Shown here piece by piece: positions 26,160-39,430 of a stretch of DNA of 64,000 nt; position 1 is the stretch's first letter; every line of letters begins with the position of its first letter. Under the pieces are notes generated by a model that was given only the letters and a program-made list of their open reading frames with translations, was not told the origin of the DNA and ran no database searches. Source of the DNA: Dermanyssus gallinae (lineage: Eukaryota > Arthropoda > Arachnida > Mesostigmata > Dermanyssidae); contig QVRM01005491.1 of assembly GCA_003439945.1 (NCBI GenBank), forward strand, positions 78,501-142,500, written 5' to 3'. The position numbers and the translations under genes were made by a program.

Positions 26160-27345
26160 CAACGGCTGCTGCTGCTGCTGCTACTGCTGTTGTTGCCGTA
26201 CGTAGATCGAGTCAGCAAACTCGGTGGCGGCAGTGGTGATGGCGACGACGACGACGACGATCAGCAGAGGCCGAGCCACCAATGATCGACCAATGACGAA
26301 CGAGGACCGCAACACAATCAAGGCGGAGGAACAACTACACCCGTTGACATGACGCCAGTCGCCATGTCGTGTCCGTCGGTTGGCCCGTTCGTCCGTCTGT
26401 CCGGGCATCCGCCAGTCGCGCATCTAAGCGTCGAACATCTATCTCTGTTTGTATGTGTCTCTAGTGCGGCATAGAAACGGCGCATGGCTGGCTGTTCACT
26501 TCCCATCGACCGCGTCCGGACCTTCGTCCATCTTCTTCGAGTCGTTGGTTCATCCGTCGGCGAACCCGGGCCAACGAGTAACCGACGAGGCACCAGCAAC
26601 AGCAGTAGCATTGGCAGCGGCAGCGGCAGCAGCAGCAGCAACAGCATCAGCATCAGCAGCGGTTCGCCTGTGCCCCAAACCCATTTTAGATTTTTAATTA
26701 ACTCCAAAACGAATGAACGAATGAAGTGCCTCTTCGGTGTATCATCGCTGTCGTTCGTCTTTATCGTTGTCGTCGTCGTCGTCGTCGCCGCCGCCGCCAT
26801 CCTGCACCATCATAATCATCATGAACGTCCTCTCTCGGTTGCCGCTACCGCTGTTGTTGTTGTTGTCGATCAGGCCACAAAGGCTAAGCGAAAGGCGAAG
26901 GTAACAAGCAACAACAACAACAACAACACACAACAACAACAGCAACGGCAACAAACAACAACAATAGAAACGACAAGGCGTAGTTTTGCCGTCGCTGTGT
27001 CGTCTCGTCGCCTTATGCCTAGCTACGTTAGAAGTAATAGTCATCAAGGCAACGTTGCTAGATGCCGGGTGGAGCGTGAGCGTATACCCCTTACAGGACA
27101 CCAAGTACGGCCTTAGTATGAGTGGCGAATGGGGAAGAAAAGCGGGGAGAGTGCAGGCAAGAAAGACGAAACGAACCTATGATGGGCCGCAATAGATAGC
27201 AAGGGTAGTGAAACCCACAACAACAAGAGCAAAAACAATAACAACAACGACCGTAGCAGCAACAGCAACAATAAACAGGACGACGCTGACAACAATAACA
27301 GCAACAGCAGCAGCAACAACAACAACAAAACCAGCATAAACGAAG
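26160..27345. repeat. Triplet-repeat cluster (GCT, AGC, GTC, AAC)
   Basis: GCT at 26164-26195, AGC at about 26596-26660, GTC/GCC at about 26763-26802, GTT at about 26850-26870, and AAC at about 26908-26970 and 27215-27332. Confidence 0.83.
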
Positions 27346-28340
27346 ACAGGAAGCAAATGAAAGCGATATATTTCTCGAGGATCGCTCGCTTCGTTCAAGA
27401 GACAGCTGTTTAAAAGCTCTCAGTTCGGTCGCTGTCGATGTTGTTATTGTTGTTGTTGTTGCTGCCATAGTTGTTGTGACGACGATCTCTCTGCGAAGTA
27501 TCGTGGTCTTCATTACAGGCAATTTTGATCATCCAACCTCTCTCTCTCATATGCTCTCTTACAAGGTAACCCGTCTTAGACTCTTGACTCTGAACTTCAC
27601 GACTGGCGTAAACGACTGTGATCGCATGTACCTATCTGTGTATAGAATGTACCGACGACGACGACAACGACGAGGTGCGCGGGTCTGCGTTCGGTTCACG
27701 TTCTTGAACAACGCCAGACCCGCACAACTTAAGGCTGGCGCACGCCTAACTCCCTGTTTGCCAGTTGGCTATATGGCCGGGCGAAAGCTGGCTCGAAGCG
27801 CTGACGACGATGAAAGCCCGTCGCTAATTCCTCAAGGATCGATTCGCCGCCTATCGATGATGTACCCTGCTGCCGGGACTATCCGATACAATTTGCTTGC
27901 TGGTTTGCTTGCTGTCGTCGTTGTTTTGTTCTAACTGTAACCCGCCTTGTGTGCGCGCATATCGCCGTCTCAAAGTGACTTCTCGCCCCATCGACTTCGG
28001 GCCCCACGGTCGCTGGCGTTTGAGTGGAGGCGAACTCAGAAGGAAGGCAGATGATGAACAATGACAAAAGCTGTTTGTCACGCTCGCTCTAGATATATTG
28101 TGCCACTGTGCAGAGCTGTAAACGCGTTTGCCAAAAAACCTACTCGCGGGAAGCTTCAGGTGGCACACTGCTTCTAATGGCACTGGTGGCCACCAGAAGC
28201 CTTGCAAACGCTTATTTCGTTAACTAAATTTCGTTCAGGGCTTGCGAGAATAAAACCAGCGCGCTCGAGATTGTGCTGCTGTCATACTCGTCATTTCACA
28301 GAGAAAGAAGATTTCCTTTAGAATGCTCAAATAAAACATA

Positions 28341-28353
28341 ACATATATATAAC

Positions 28354-28384
<31 letters not shown>
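28341..28384. repeat. Compound (TA)n-(TG)n microsatellite
   Basis: Broken TA runs followed by about 16 bp of TG, just before the fold-back TA array at 28487. Confidence 0.92.
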
Positions 28385-28486
28385 CAAAGGTCACATCGAC
28401 GGTCTATGCACTTCTTCGCCCAGTAAAATGGTATATAATGACCACTGTATTGTAATTATGTATTATCTTGGAATGCAAAGTTAATA

Positions 28487-28495
28487 TGCCAGATA

Positions 28496-28549
<54 letters not shown>

Positions 28550-28564
28550 ATAATTTATCTGGCA
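28487..28564. repeat. TA array bracketed by inverted TGCCAGATA arms
   Basis: TGCCAGATA at 28487-28495 and its reverse complement TATCTGGCA at 28556-28564 flank an AT-rich core that is almost all (TA)n. The whole can fold back on itself. A second TA run (28575-28610) and another partial ATGCCAG follow. It lies about 310 bp from the homeodomain exon, inside the intron. Confidence 0.8.
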
Positions 28565-28570
28565 ATAACT

Positions 28571-28613
<43 letters not shown>

Positions 28614-28876
28614 GCCAGCATAAAATAAGACAGAAAGCAAATGTTATCAACTATCAAGTAGTTCATTAATAAATCAAAATTAAGCTAAAAATGCAGTAAA
28701 GCCATGATTATCTCATCGTTTATGAGCGCAAAGTTTACGGGCATAATAATAATAATAATAACTAAAACGAGTATTAATAATAAGAGAGCTCGTTGTTCAT
28801 GTTAGCAGGCAAGACATGACAGATAAATTACAATCGAAGTAATTAGCTACCGCACTTGCAAACGTTTTGCTCGTAC

Positions 28877-29093
28877 CAGAGAAGTATCCAAACGCATTCT
28901 GGGGACCTCCAGCGGGGCCCCCTGCGGGTTGAGCCAACAAGTCCGGGGGGCTGTCGTCGAGAGGGTCTGGGCTCATGCCGGGCCTCAACGCCCTCATCAC
29001 CCGGCGCGGACTGCGAAAAAAGTGGCGACGCGCTCCCAGCGTTGACAACTGCTTCATGCGCCTCTCCTTGGATCGGCGATTCTGAAACCACAC
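28877..29093 (-). CDS. Lhx1/5: Lhx1/5-type LIM-homeobox gene, internal exon with homeodomain helix 3
   Basis: This exon encodes the C-terminal quarter of a homeodomain, the DNA-contacting recognition helix of a LIM-homeodomain transcription factor acting in the nucleus. It opens with [16 protein letters not shown], giving Trp48, Phe49, Gln50, Asn51 and Arg53 in homeodomain numbering, then continues [14 protein letters not shown]. The basic FFRSPRR stretch right after the homeodomain is a hallmark of the Lhx1/Lhx5 (Lim1, lin-11) group. The rest is rich in Pro and Gly (PAGGPAGGP) and ends near FGYFS. The 3' splice site is TTTCAG at 29099-29094, so the exon starts at the classic homeodomain intron before Val47. 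I place the donor at 28876-28875 (CTG|GTACGA). This gives 217 nt, 72 codons plus one base, which fits the phase of the next exon. A weaker donor about 20 bases downstream is also phase 1. Known vertebrate proteins have an extra Ala in RRHAFF, absent here. Family assignment is confident; Lhx1 and Lhx5 cannot be told apart in a protostome. Confidence 0.95.
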
Positions 29094-31490
29094 CTGAAAT
29101 CATAATTATAAAGACCATCGTTAGCTTATTGTTATTCTTATCTTCTTAATGGTTTATATGTAGCATTTAGTAGTCGGCGTTATAAGAAGAACCGTATCGG
29201 CTTTTGAGAGAGATGTATGTTTCGCTTTGCGATAATAATAATAATAATAATAATAATAATAGATACTGTTATTACTTATTTATTATGTCTATAGAACAAA
29301 ACAATTGTGATAATATTTTATGATTAATGGTAGATGCTCTTATTGCTGTTGTTGAGACTAGAGAAAGGTAACTTGCAAGGTGAATTCGAACAAAAACATG
29401 AAGCTGACGAGGCTCATTATAGGGCGACTGCTGATCATGAACATGACGATGATGATGATGCTGAGGCCAATGATGAATTAATGCAGATGCTCCAGTTGGT
29501 GAGTGGCGGTTCAACACCGAATTCGGCGGTGATGGAACAGCCTATGATTAAAACAGCCTGCGAGCTCTAGTAACGTCTGCATTAACAGCAGCACCACCGT
29601 CACCACCACCAACAGCAACTGTAACAGCTGTACGATTAGCCGTAGTAACAACCAAAAGCGCGACGTCCAGAATAGCTAGATTCGGTGGTTCCACTACTAT
29701 TCTATCATTGACACGGCTAGTGATTCTGCGGCTAAGGCCTATACTGGTCATCCTGCGAAGGACAACCGGCGTTCGGTCGGCGTCCGGACCAGACAACTCG
29801 ACGTTTACAGACTAGCACGGCCGATCGACTTCTACAGAAGCGACTTCGAGACAGCGACATTAATTAGAAGAGGACGACAGACGGCAACCTCCGCCTACAG
29901 CTGCTGCTGCTGATTGTGCTACCCCCAGCGCCGCCGTTGCCGTCTCATCCCACCGCGTGGGGGTGGGATTACTCCATGACTATATATATAGCATCAATTC
30001 ATTAAACAAATATTAATTTGGCCTGCTCACTTTATTGTAGTGGCGACAGCAGCTTTAAACATAGCGTAAAATACAGGGTCAATCATTCCCTTCTCAAACT
30101 CGGTAGGTCTCAACTGTATGCAATCTTAGACTATATCTGAGACACCCAATGTGATGATGCTCTGCTCTCAGACACTCTAGACATACGAGGCATCAGAAGC
30201 AAACTAGCGCACGAATTGCCTAGTAATTAGTTCAATGTCTGTCAAAATATCATCCAATGCAAGTAGTGCGAAGGCAAACTTGCAAAGCTTACGATTCATC
30301 ACGCATCCTTGGCCGCGTCGACGCCGCGCACAAGCCTAGCAGCAAGATGCCTACGCGGTCTGCCATAAACGTGTGCGACTATCTACTGCTATGCACAAAG
30401 CACGACAATAAAGAGAACGGGCTGTACTTAGATAATCTCAACCCTCACCCCCCGCCCAAGTGTGAAGGGCGACAGCTTTTTACCATGACCTGCCACCCCG
30501 AAGGTATGTATGCCCTTGGCCTGGGGGGTGTTCCCTCACACCTCTAGCTGGCTAGATGCTTGGTGGCTACCGCGTAGCAGCAGCAACGGCATCAGCAGCA
30601 GCAGCAGTAGTACAAACGCAATAGCTCTGTGGGTCGTCTTGGGTTAAGACCCTGAAAGTAGGGAGAGCCTCAGCTACGACGCGACAAGGAAGCAGGAACG
30701 GGCAAAACGTGGCCTGGGGTTTGTGCGCTAGCCCAGGGCACCACCACCACCACCACCACACGATGGACACCAGCGGTCGTCGCACCAAGCCACGCCGAAG
30801 GATGGAATGGAAGGAGAGAAAGAAAGAGGGAAAAAGAGAGTTGTTCTAGTTTTGGCCTAGCGGCGAGTTACATAAAAGCAAGAACACTGCTCTCGAGGTA
30901 AGAAGACTCACGGGCGGGCAGCCGACCAGCAACGCAGGCAGACACACGGACGCACGCTTCTTCTTACAGTTGAGGGCTCCCCGAAGACTGCTACCGCCGC
31001 CCGCACCGGAATCCCCAGGGCCCCATAGAGCTCACCACAGTCGCCGCTGTGGCCAATACCACAGCCCCCCACCATTGCGCTACCACAGGAGGAGGTGGTT
31101 GGTGTTGGTCGTCGTCGTGGTCGGGTCGGCGGCGGGCTCCTTGAGCTGCTTGAGGAGCAAAGGAAGCCACGCGAGAACGCGGACGAACCACCACCTCACC
31201 CCTCTCAAGCGCGTCGCGTTGCCTCGCCTCGCCAGCCTTGTATACAACGGGGTGCTCGCTGCATTTGTGTATGTTGTTGTGTGCCTGCTGGGTATGCGAG
31301 TGTGTCTACGTGTGTCGTCTGTTTGTGTGTGCGTTTGGAGGGTACTGCTACTACTACTACCACTACTACGACTACTGCTGCTGCTATCTCGGCGTCTTTG
31401 TGATGAGGTCTCATGTCCGCGTTTGTGGAAGCGAGTATCAGGAAAGAAAGGAGATACAGGGGGAGAAACTTGCGGGCGGAGAGCGGTAAC

Positions 31491-31534
31491 CGAGACGAAG
31501 GGTACGAGCGACAGGCGTCAGACCCTTCGTCTCG
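31491..31534. repeat. Perfect 13-bp inverted repeat with 18-nt loop
   Basis: CGAGACGAAGGGT at 31491-31503 and its exact reverse complement ACCCTTCGTCTCG at 31522-31534, separated by 18 nt. The RNA from either strand could form a strong hairpin. No terminator, microRNA or transposon context was recognised. Confidence 0.85.
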
Positions 31535-34500
31535 TACGCCCGTACGTACATCGAAGCTGGCGATCCGTGTGAATCAGCAGCAGCGGCAGCAGCAGCAACT
31601 CACTCACGAGTGTAAAGACGAAAGCAAAGCGAGACGGCCGGCTAGGGATTCATAGAGGATGAAGGCACGAGGCTAGCCGGGGAGGGTGGCATAAGCCATT
31701 CCTATCTGGCGATCTATCCATCTATCTAGCCGGCTAGAGAGCTCGCTTGCCCGTCCGTCCACCCGCTCCCCCCTTTGCACCTTGGATGGAAGACAACGAG
31801 GGCTGAGGTTGATCGCTCCTATTCCCCTACTTCTGTATCCTCCTACCCTAAATAAAGCCGCCTTCGACGCCGACGACGATGAGGAGGAGGACAACTTGTT
31901 CGACTAGTTCGGCTGCAAAGGCTCCCACTTCTACGATCAGATATTGCAGGCTATAGTTGTATACCAGCGCCAGGCAAATTGCAGGAAGGCTGACAGACAG
32001 ACAGATACACAAGAAGGCAGTTGTAGTGATTGTTGTAGTCCATTGTAACAGCTACGTTACCATCGATGGTGAATCGATCGTCGTCAATCTCGTCTCGATT
32101 AGTAACGTCAAGCCGGCCTCTGTATCTGGCAGGGGCCGGCCTTAATTTGGCAGAACAGACGAAGAGGAGCTTGCGAACTTGCTATAGGTAAACATGGTAA
32201 CGACGTTGTTCCTACACCGAAAGACAGCGGGAGAGAGAAAAGGGCAAAGCGGGAGAAGAAGACTGGTACTTGACAGCACCGCGTCGAACATATTTGGCAT
32301 CAGAATATTGTAGCGTATTACTGCTACAGGTGACAATAAACTACTTTGGGACTGAAAGCGTCCATATGCACGTCCGCATGGCATATGTGATATGCAGTCT
32401 CCGTGCCGTAGGCACGTATGGCCAAGATGACCAACGCAAGTACGCTATAAGTACATGCAGGCAAAAGCACGTTGCGAGTGAATATCTATGTGATCATCTT
32501 ACATTGATCCTTCGAGTGCTGACAAAACGGTGCGACAGGGTAGGGCTGTCTGCCTGTTTGCCTGTCTGTCGGAACACGAGCCCTGATATTTCGTCTTTTC
32601 ACACGCGGACGCTACCCGGCCCGTTGGTTAGAGCTCCAGCCAGGCTGTTTCTTTGGCGGTTCGTCCCTCTCACGCTCGTCGTGTTTGGGCCCGTGTGGCC
32701 GGTGTTAGGTGCCGACCGGCCGCCAAAGAAACGTCCGCCTGCTGCTTGGGTTGGTTGTAACAGTTTTACTATTGACCGTTACGGTTATAACTATCGGAAT
32801 CGAAGGAGACCGAGACCGGTTCACCAACGCTATCAAACGTCGATGGTGTCGCGGCGAACTGAGAGAGGAAAGACAAGGAAAAATACGAAAAAAAATAAGA
32901 AGGAGGCGATGACGAGGATTTCCCCATCATACACACCCCCGTCTTCCGTCGCCCTTTTCCTAATTCTAGGCGTTGAACCGCCGAGCTCCCGTCAAGTGGA
33001 CGACGACCCCTCGCGACTCGCTTTGCTTGTCCCCTATATTCGTTCCCGGCGCCGGGCGCCTACGTTATTGTTGTTGTTGTCTTTACGATTTTTGTTGTTA
33101 TTGTTGCTGTTGTTCTCTTCTATTGGTTCGCGTTGAGCGTAGCTCACCGCTCATCTCTAGCTCCGTCTCCTTGTCTCTTTCTTCCTCTCTCTCTCTCTCT
33201 CTCTCTTACTCTATGTCCACCTATCTTGGTTGGATCGTGTTCTCTACTTGGGACCTTCCTTGGTCAACCGTCCACTGCCTCTGCTCCATCGGTATTTATA
33301 CGTTTTTCCTGACCGCGCGGGCTATCTCTCTGTCTGCCTTTCCCGCTTGCCGAGGCGTCGTCGTCGTCACCACCACCACCACCACCACCATCATCGTCGT
33401 CGTCGTCGTCGTCGTCCTCCTTCTTCTCCAGGCGGCTCCAGACTGGCCCCTCCTTCGTGTATCCACCACCTCGCTCCTTTCGTTTGACGATCGTATCCCT
33501 CGTTGTAGAGGTTGCTGTTGTTGTTGTTGTAGTGGGCGCTATCATGCCTTGCCAGATTTGACCTTTATAGGCAGTAGCTACTGGCGGCACTATAAAGCGT
33601 GCTCTGCATCCGTCCACATCCGAGTTGCGGGAGTGGCCACTCTCACCATCACTACTACCACGTTCATCATCACATCACGTGTAACTACTGGCCAGTTAAC
33701 GACGCTGCTACAACAACAGCAACAACAACAATAACTACTTGCATTTTGATGCTGCTGCTGCTGTTTTGGCTGGTGGCCCTTGCTGCACTGCTCATGAGGA
33801 TCGTTTTCGCCCATAGTCGAGGACAGAACAACCTCGAACGTCTATCTAGAGTGCCTTCTAGGCTCTGGAAAGCGCTCCTCGTGACAAAGCAAGCACCTTC
33901 TTTAACACTATAGGCCTATGAAGACGTACACGCTAGCTACTGACAGCACAATACGGGTATTGCTTATTTTGGACCTTCGTCTATATACGTTCACTTCAAA
34001 AGTTCCACCGGCAAAGACATACGGGGAAGTGATGTAAAGTCGCCTACATATAGTGGCCTCGGCTGGATGGCAGGCCAAACAGTTCTGTTCCTCCGAGTAG
34101 GCACTGGGAAGGCGTGGATATGTCGAAAGAAGATACGCGCGCTTCCTTAATAAACAGAGAGAAAGCACAATAAAAGAAATAAAGTATCTCGGTCTGAATG
34201 TTCTACGCGGGCGCCTATACTTTTTTCTGCTTAAATCGAACCAAAAAAGCCACTACCCATGACTGACGAGCGAATTATGTGTTAATATCAGTGTTTTTTA
34301 TAGGGAGCCCGTGGATCAGAGTATGGGGGCGCGGCGGAGGTGACTTGGGAGTAAGGGGGTGACATCTACCTTGCTGGAAATAACAGTTAGTGGCCGACTA
34401 CTAACACGAACCTGCTGCTGCTGTTGTTGTTATTGGCCTTAACTGTGTCTGAGTACCTCTCTCTCATCAGCCGACCCGCCCATTGCTGCCGCCGATTGTC

Positions 34501-35439
34501 TCATTCGAAGCAGCAGACGGTATGGTCTAAGCGTCAAATCGTCTGCACACAAGTATCCACCCGCCTTGGTCAACGTTGCCGGGAAATATCTAAGCACAAT
34601 CCTAGGCCATCCACTACATACAGGTTGAACGCGTGCGATTCGATGGAAGCCTCGAGACAATTATAATCAGCAGCAGCAGCAACAACAACGGCAGAAGCAA
34701 AACCGGCAATTCAATGAGACCCAAGTGAACGCAAATAGATGCTCCTGATGATGCTAATAAGAATATATATATAGAAAGAAAGCCACGACATGGGCCTAAC
34801 TAGATCTATTTAGGAAGAACCACTGGTCCTCGTAAACGCGATCCTAACCCCACGCACGGTGGGACTCGCTTTGAGGACAAACTGGACAACTCTCGAAACG
34901 GCGGGGCAGACTCTACCGCCCCATCCACCAACGCCGCCCGCTCGGCGGATCGCTGCGCATCCCACCCCAGATAACAAAACATCATCCGTATGAGAACTAA
35001 GAGAACGTCTTTCGCTGGCGTTACTGTCGGTGTCACTAATGGCTGTATTGCTTTTGCTACTACAACGAATGCTAGGACCCTGCTAACCGCACAGCATGTA
35101 CTGCTTTCTGCCATCTCAGTTCGGGCCTATACCTGACACACACACTCCGCCACCGCCGTGCACTTCAGTGATGTCCTCGACATTCGACTGTTCAGGTCGG
35201 TGATGGCTATGCACAAATCAACTCAAGTGAGCTGATTTCATTTGCTGGCGTGTCCCGTGCAATTGAAGGCGGCGGGACAAGTGGCATTTAGCCCACCTAC
35301 TTCTTGTTTTCTATATATATATATATATATTCAAGGTAAATTACCATACCATATAAGTTATCCTTCTTGTATTATTCACTTCAGTTACCTTCGTAAGATA
35401 AATAAATGATTTTACAGTATATTTAATAGCCATCATTTT

Positions 35440-35569
<130 letters not shown>

Positions 35570-36376
35570 TTTTTATAGCCAAGACCCATCTCTAGCGCAA
35601 ACGCAGCTCAGGTAGGAGATTCTAAGTACAAGCGTAACGCTGTGAACTCTACGGCTTGAGTTATATACAGGGGCGCGTTTCAGCTGTAGGTCTATGAGTA
35701 AGTTAGCCGACACACGTCAGTGTGTCTAGAACTGCTTACGTTGTATGTATCGCAACGCTCCACTGACAACACGCTGACACTGGCCAAGCTACACAAGCAT
35801 CTGCGCTATGCTTACTAGTACATCATTTGTGTTTTTATTGTTATTATGATGATTATTATTGGAAGTCGAGTCAACGTCGAGCTGCGATACTAGTATAGCG
35901 TAGCAGAGGCTGGGCACGATGCGATCGTGTCGTTTAAGCAACAGATGTTTATCTCGACATGTGAATAATATTAGCGCTCGCCCTCCCGCGTAGTAGTAAT
36001 GACGGTGGTTGGTTGGTTGGAAATGGTGGTGGCGCCAGTCACAGCACATGAACACGACGGTACGAAGAGCTGCGAGTGTAGAGCGGCGATGGTGTTTCTT
36101 CAGCCCAATGAAGTCAGTCAGTCCGGTCAGACAGTAGTGCTCAGCTAAGCGGGCAAGCTGCCGATTTATAAATTGAAGTCACGTGCAGCAGAGTGAAGCA
36201 CGCAGGGCCGCCGCCACCACCACCGTGCTGCTGCTGCACGGTGTTGCCTACCTCTTACCGAGGTTTAGCCGACGGCGTCTAATCTCTCGCTCTCTGAACT
36301 CTCGATTTTTCGCGCTTCTTCCGCTTCCCCTTATATCGCTCACTTCCCTGTCTCTCTTTGTTTTATCTTCAGTTAT

Positions 36377-36378
<2 letters not shown>

Positions 36379-36410
<32 letters not shown>
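36379..36410. repeat. TA array
   Basis: A pure TA run of about 31 bp preceded by a pyrimidine-rich stretch (36270-36370). Confidence 0.93.
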
Positions 36411-36411
<1 letters not shown>

Positions 36412-38189
36412 CTGCCTATTCATATAGGCTACGATTTAGCAATTCGGCTTGCAAGCGAGACACACCACACGAGAGCAACACAAGGACGCCACAGGAGATC
36501 ATCGTCCTCACTCGTGCCCTGTTTTTCTGCGCTGTTCCTTTACCGCTGCTCGAACAATGGAGGATGAGTGGATCCCGCAGCGGAAGAAGACGATCTCGCC
36601 CCGCTCACCCATCCAGCCAGCAAATAGCTTGCTTGTCATTCCCCTTGCCTTCGTACCTCGGCAAGCGGGTGAAAGTGAAGTTTGTGTGTCGTCCTCATAC
36701 TGACGTAATCAGCTCAGTAACCGGCTCACCGGCTGCTGGGCGTTGTTGGACGAGCCCCGTTCAGTCTGTTGCAGACCGTGCGTGCCTCTCTGTCTTATCT
36801 GTCGAAGCGGCGTGTTGTCCGTGCGTAAGTAGCACGCCCGAAGTATCAACAGTAGCAAAGCCACCCACAGCAGCAGAAGCAAGCACGCTAACAGTATCAG
36901 CAACATTTCACTCAGCTACAGCAACAGTAACAACATTGACAGCAACAACAACAACAACAACAACAACCGGGGCAGATGAGAAGTTAACACGCCAGCTTTG
37001 ACGCTATAGAAGTAGTTTTTCTTGTTCTAAACGCATTTGCTAGTAGCGTCGTGAATTAAACGACGTTGTCCAACGTTGTTGCACGACCCTCAAGCGGCCA
37101 GCAAGCAACTATTTTACATCCCAGGCGGGCGCCTTGATTGAACGCTCGCCTGCGCTGATCTTTGAGTTCGATTCGGACGAGTCACTCATGTTGACTAGAA
37201 CTACAAGCTTAGTTAGTAGTCACGCTAAGCTGCTTGCTCGCTGCAGCAGCAGCAGCAGGACTCTTTGCTGCAGGACGCAACCGAATGCAACTGTTTGCCG
37301 TAGCTGTTGGTCTTGCGAGTTCAGGAGGAGAAGGTCGAACACTCTCGGTGGCGTTCGTGACGATTCCTGCTGACCGCGAGAATGGTCTGATTGATGGGCT
37401 TCTGTTTGAGTACAACAACTCGCAACTAGATTGCGCTAGGTAGCTCATGCCAACTCATGCTCAGTCCTGGTAGGCAGATCAGGGACCTCTCGCCTCGCCT
37501 CTTGACCACGTCTTTATATTGGTTCTCAGTCATACGAACACAGACATTGACACACACACACTTGGATCACAGCGATATCTTAAGGCCGAACTTGGTTAGG
37601 CCCGCAGGTATCGCTAGAAGTCAAACAAAAGAACGTTGCACACATTGCTGGGACCACTTGCAACGTTAGCCGTGTAGCATGTTTGCCTCGTGCTTTCGAG
37701 TATATATATATAGCATTCTGGTCAATAACAACAAGCAATTACACAATGCCGTTATCGTAAAACTTGTCAGTGCTATTTGCTGTCGTTTCTAGTGCAGTTC
37801 TTGTTGTATTCCATGGCGGGTATTGTTATTGTTGACGTGTGCAATGTTGTTATTATTATGATGATGATGATGATGATGATGATTATTATTATTGCATTGA
37901 TTGACGTCATTTAGCATTGTCGTTATTGCTGTAGATGTTGTGGCCATTGAGTGTTGCTCGTGATGTTAATAGGTTGCTGTTGTTGTTCTTGTTGATGTGG
38001 TGGTTTTCTTCGTAGCTATCACTACTACAAGTCAAGCTGTCATATTGACGTTTTTCCACGCTAGTTCTCGCTATCTGGCGGCTACTTCCAACCCAAAAAT
38101 AAAGACGAAGCGTATGTGGACATTTTGGCATCGTCGGCATCGAAGCAATTCTCGAGCGACGAACGAACTAACTGCTATATGCGGATGCG

Positions 38190-38263
38190 TAATATATATA
38201 TATATATATATAGATTATATATATATATATATATATATACCGACCGACTGCTATATATATTAA

Positions 38264-38311
<48 letters not shown>

Positions 38312-38337
38312 GACCGACTGCTATATATATTAATGCA

Positions 38338-38377
<40 letters not shown>
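38190..38377. repeat. TA array with embedded 70-bp higher-order repeat
   Basis: Long TA runs interrupted by the motif ACCGACCGACTGC followed by a TA run and TTAATGCATAT. The motif starts near 38237 and again exactly 70 bp later near 38307, with a truncated third copy (ATACCGG) near 38372. The unit appears to have been copied together with its TA run. Confidence 0.85.
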
Positions 38378-38584
38378 GGCTGATGATTGAAACAAATGTC
38401 GATAAAGTAAGCCGTCAAGCAATGAATGATAGAACCGATAGATGTGGAATGAATCGATTGATGGTCTGGTCGAGAAGGTGTTTGCGTTCCGTCGCGTATT
38501 CACAGCAAACAGCTCCTTCTCTTACTTCTCTGTCACAGCTACCGTGTCGGCTTTTGAGTGGTGAGCAGTGGCAGGCCCAGGATC

Positions 38585-39430
38585 CGCGGCAACAGCAACA
38601 ACAGCAACAGCAGCTGTAAGGCCACTTGCCAATCTTCAACGTTGCCGTCGTCATTTTGCTGCAGCCTTGTTCGTCCCTCAGGGTTTTTTCCCCTTGGATG
38701 CTGTTGCTGCTGCTGCTGCAGCTGTTGCAGACGTAGCAGCCGCCCGCTGATTTGGCGGGAACAACAACAACAACAACAACCACCGCCGTCGCCGCTGCTG
38801 CTGCTTCTGCCAGCCATTACAGCGTGCCGGCTGCCGCAGCCGCCAACTGCGTCGCCGTCGGCGCGATGTCACGAGCCGCCGAGATGGTGGCTCGATGACT
38901 ACCAACCAACAACCATCATCACTATTGCTGTTGTTGTTGTTGTTGTTGCTGCTGCTGCTGCTGCTGCGGCGGCGGCGGCCACCAAACGGCCAACCGACGA
39001 CTGACCGAACGCTGTCCAACAGAAGCAGAAGTGGCAGTATTATCAACGTTAATATCATCATCAGCAGCAGCAGCAGCAGCAACAGCAGCATTATTATCAT
39101 GGCGGTCATTATCATCATGAACAACGACGACGACGTCGATGACGATGACCACCGCCGCCATCATCATCATCATCAGCAGCAGCAACCGACGCCGCTGTTG
39201 CCGACGACACATGTTCCAAGCATCATCACAACAAGCCAATATCATCAACATCATCATGATGATCAGCAGCAGCAGCAGTATCCCGAGACGTGGCCGTGGG
39301 ATGGCGCTATGTCTGTTTCTGTTCGTCATGCTGTGTCTGTCTGTCTGTCTGTCTGTTGGACTGTCTGCTGCTGCTGCTGCTGCGGCGGCTGCCGTCGTCG
39401 TCGTCATCATCATCGTCGTCGCCGTCTTCG
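38585..39430. repeat. Dense triplet-repeat cluster
   Basis: ACA/AGC at 38588-38616, GCT at 38700-38730, AAC at 38760-38782, GTT/GCT at 38925-38978, AGC at 39060-39092, CAT at 39160-39185, and GTC/ATC at about 39390-39430. Open frames on both strands through here are low-complexity. Confidence 0.88.

Noticed and set aside
30257..30547. Plus-strand frame of 96 codons with mixed composition
   Set aside because: No family recognised, and the frame is not longer than expected by chance.
32973..33734. Plus-strand frame of about 253 codons
   Set aside because: Ser/Leu, Thr and Val runs follow CT and triplet repeats, and no domain is recognisable.
34806..35114. Minus-strand frame of about 100 codons, checked for retroelement or LIM similarity
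   Set aside because: No reverse-transcriptase, integrase or zinc-finger pattern found on either strand.
37134..37443. Two overlapping plus-strand frames around 37234
   Set aside because: Overlapping frames without recognised motif or splice signals. The Ala/Ser runs come from a GCA triplet run.
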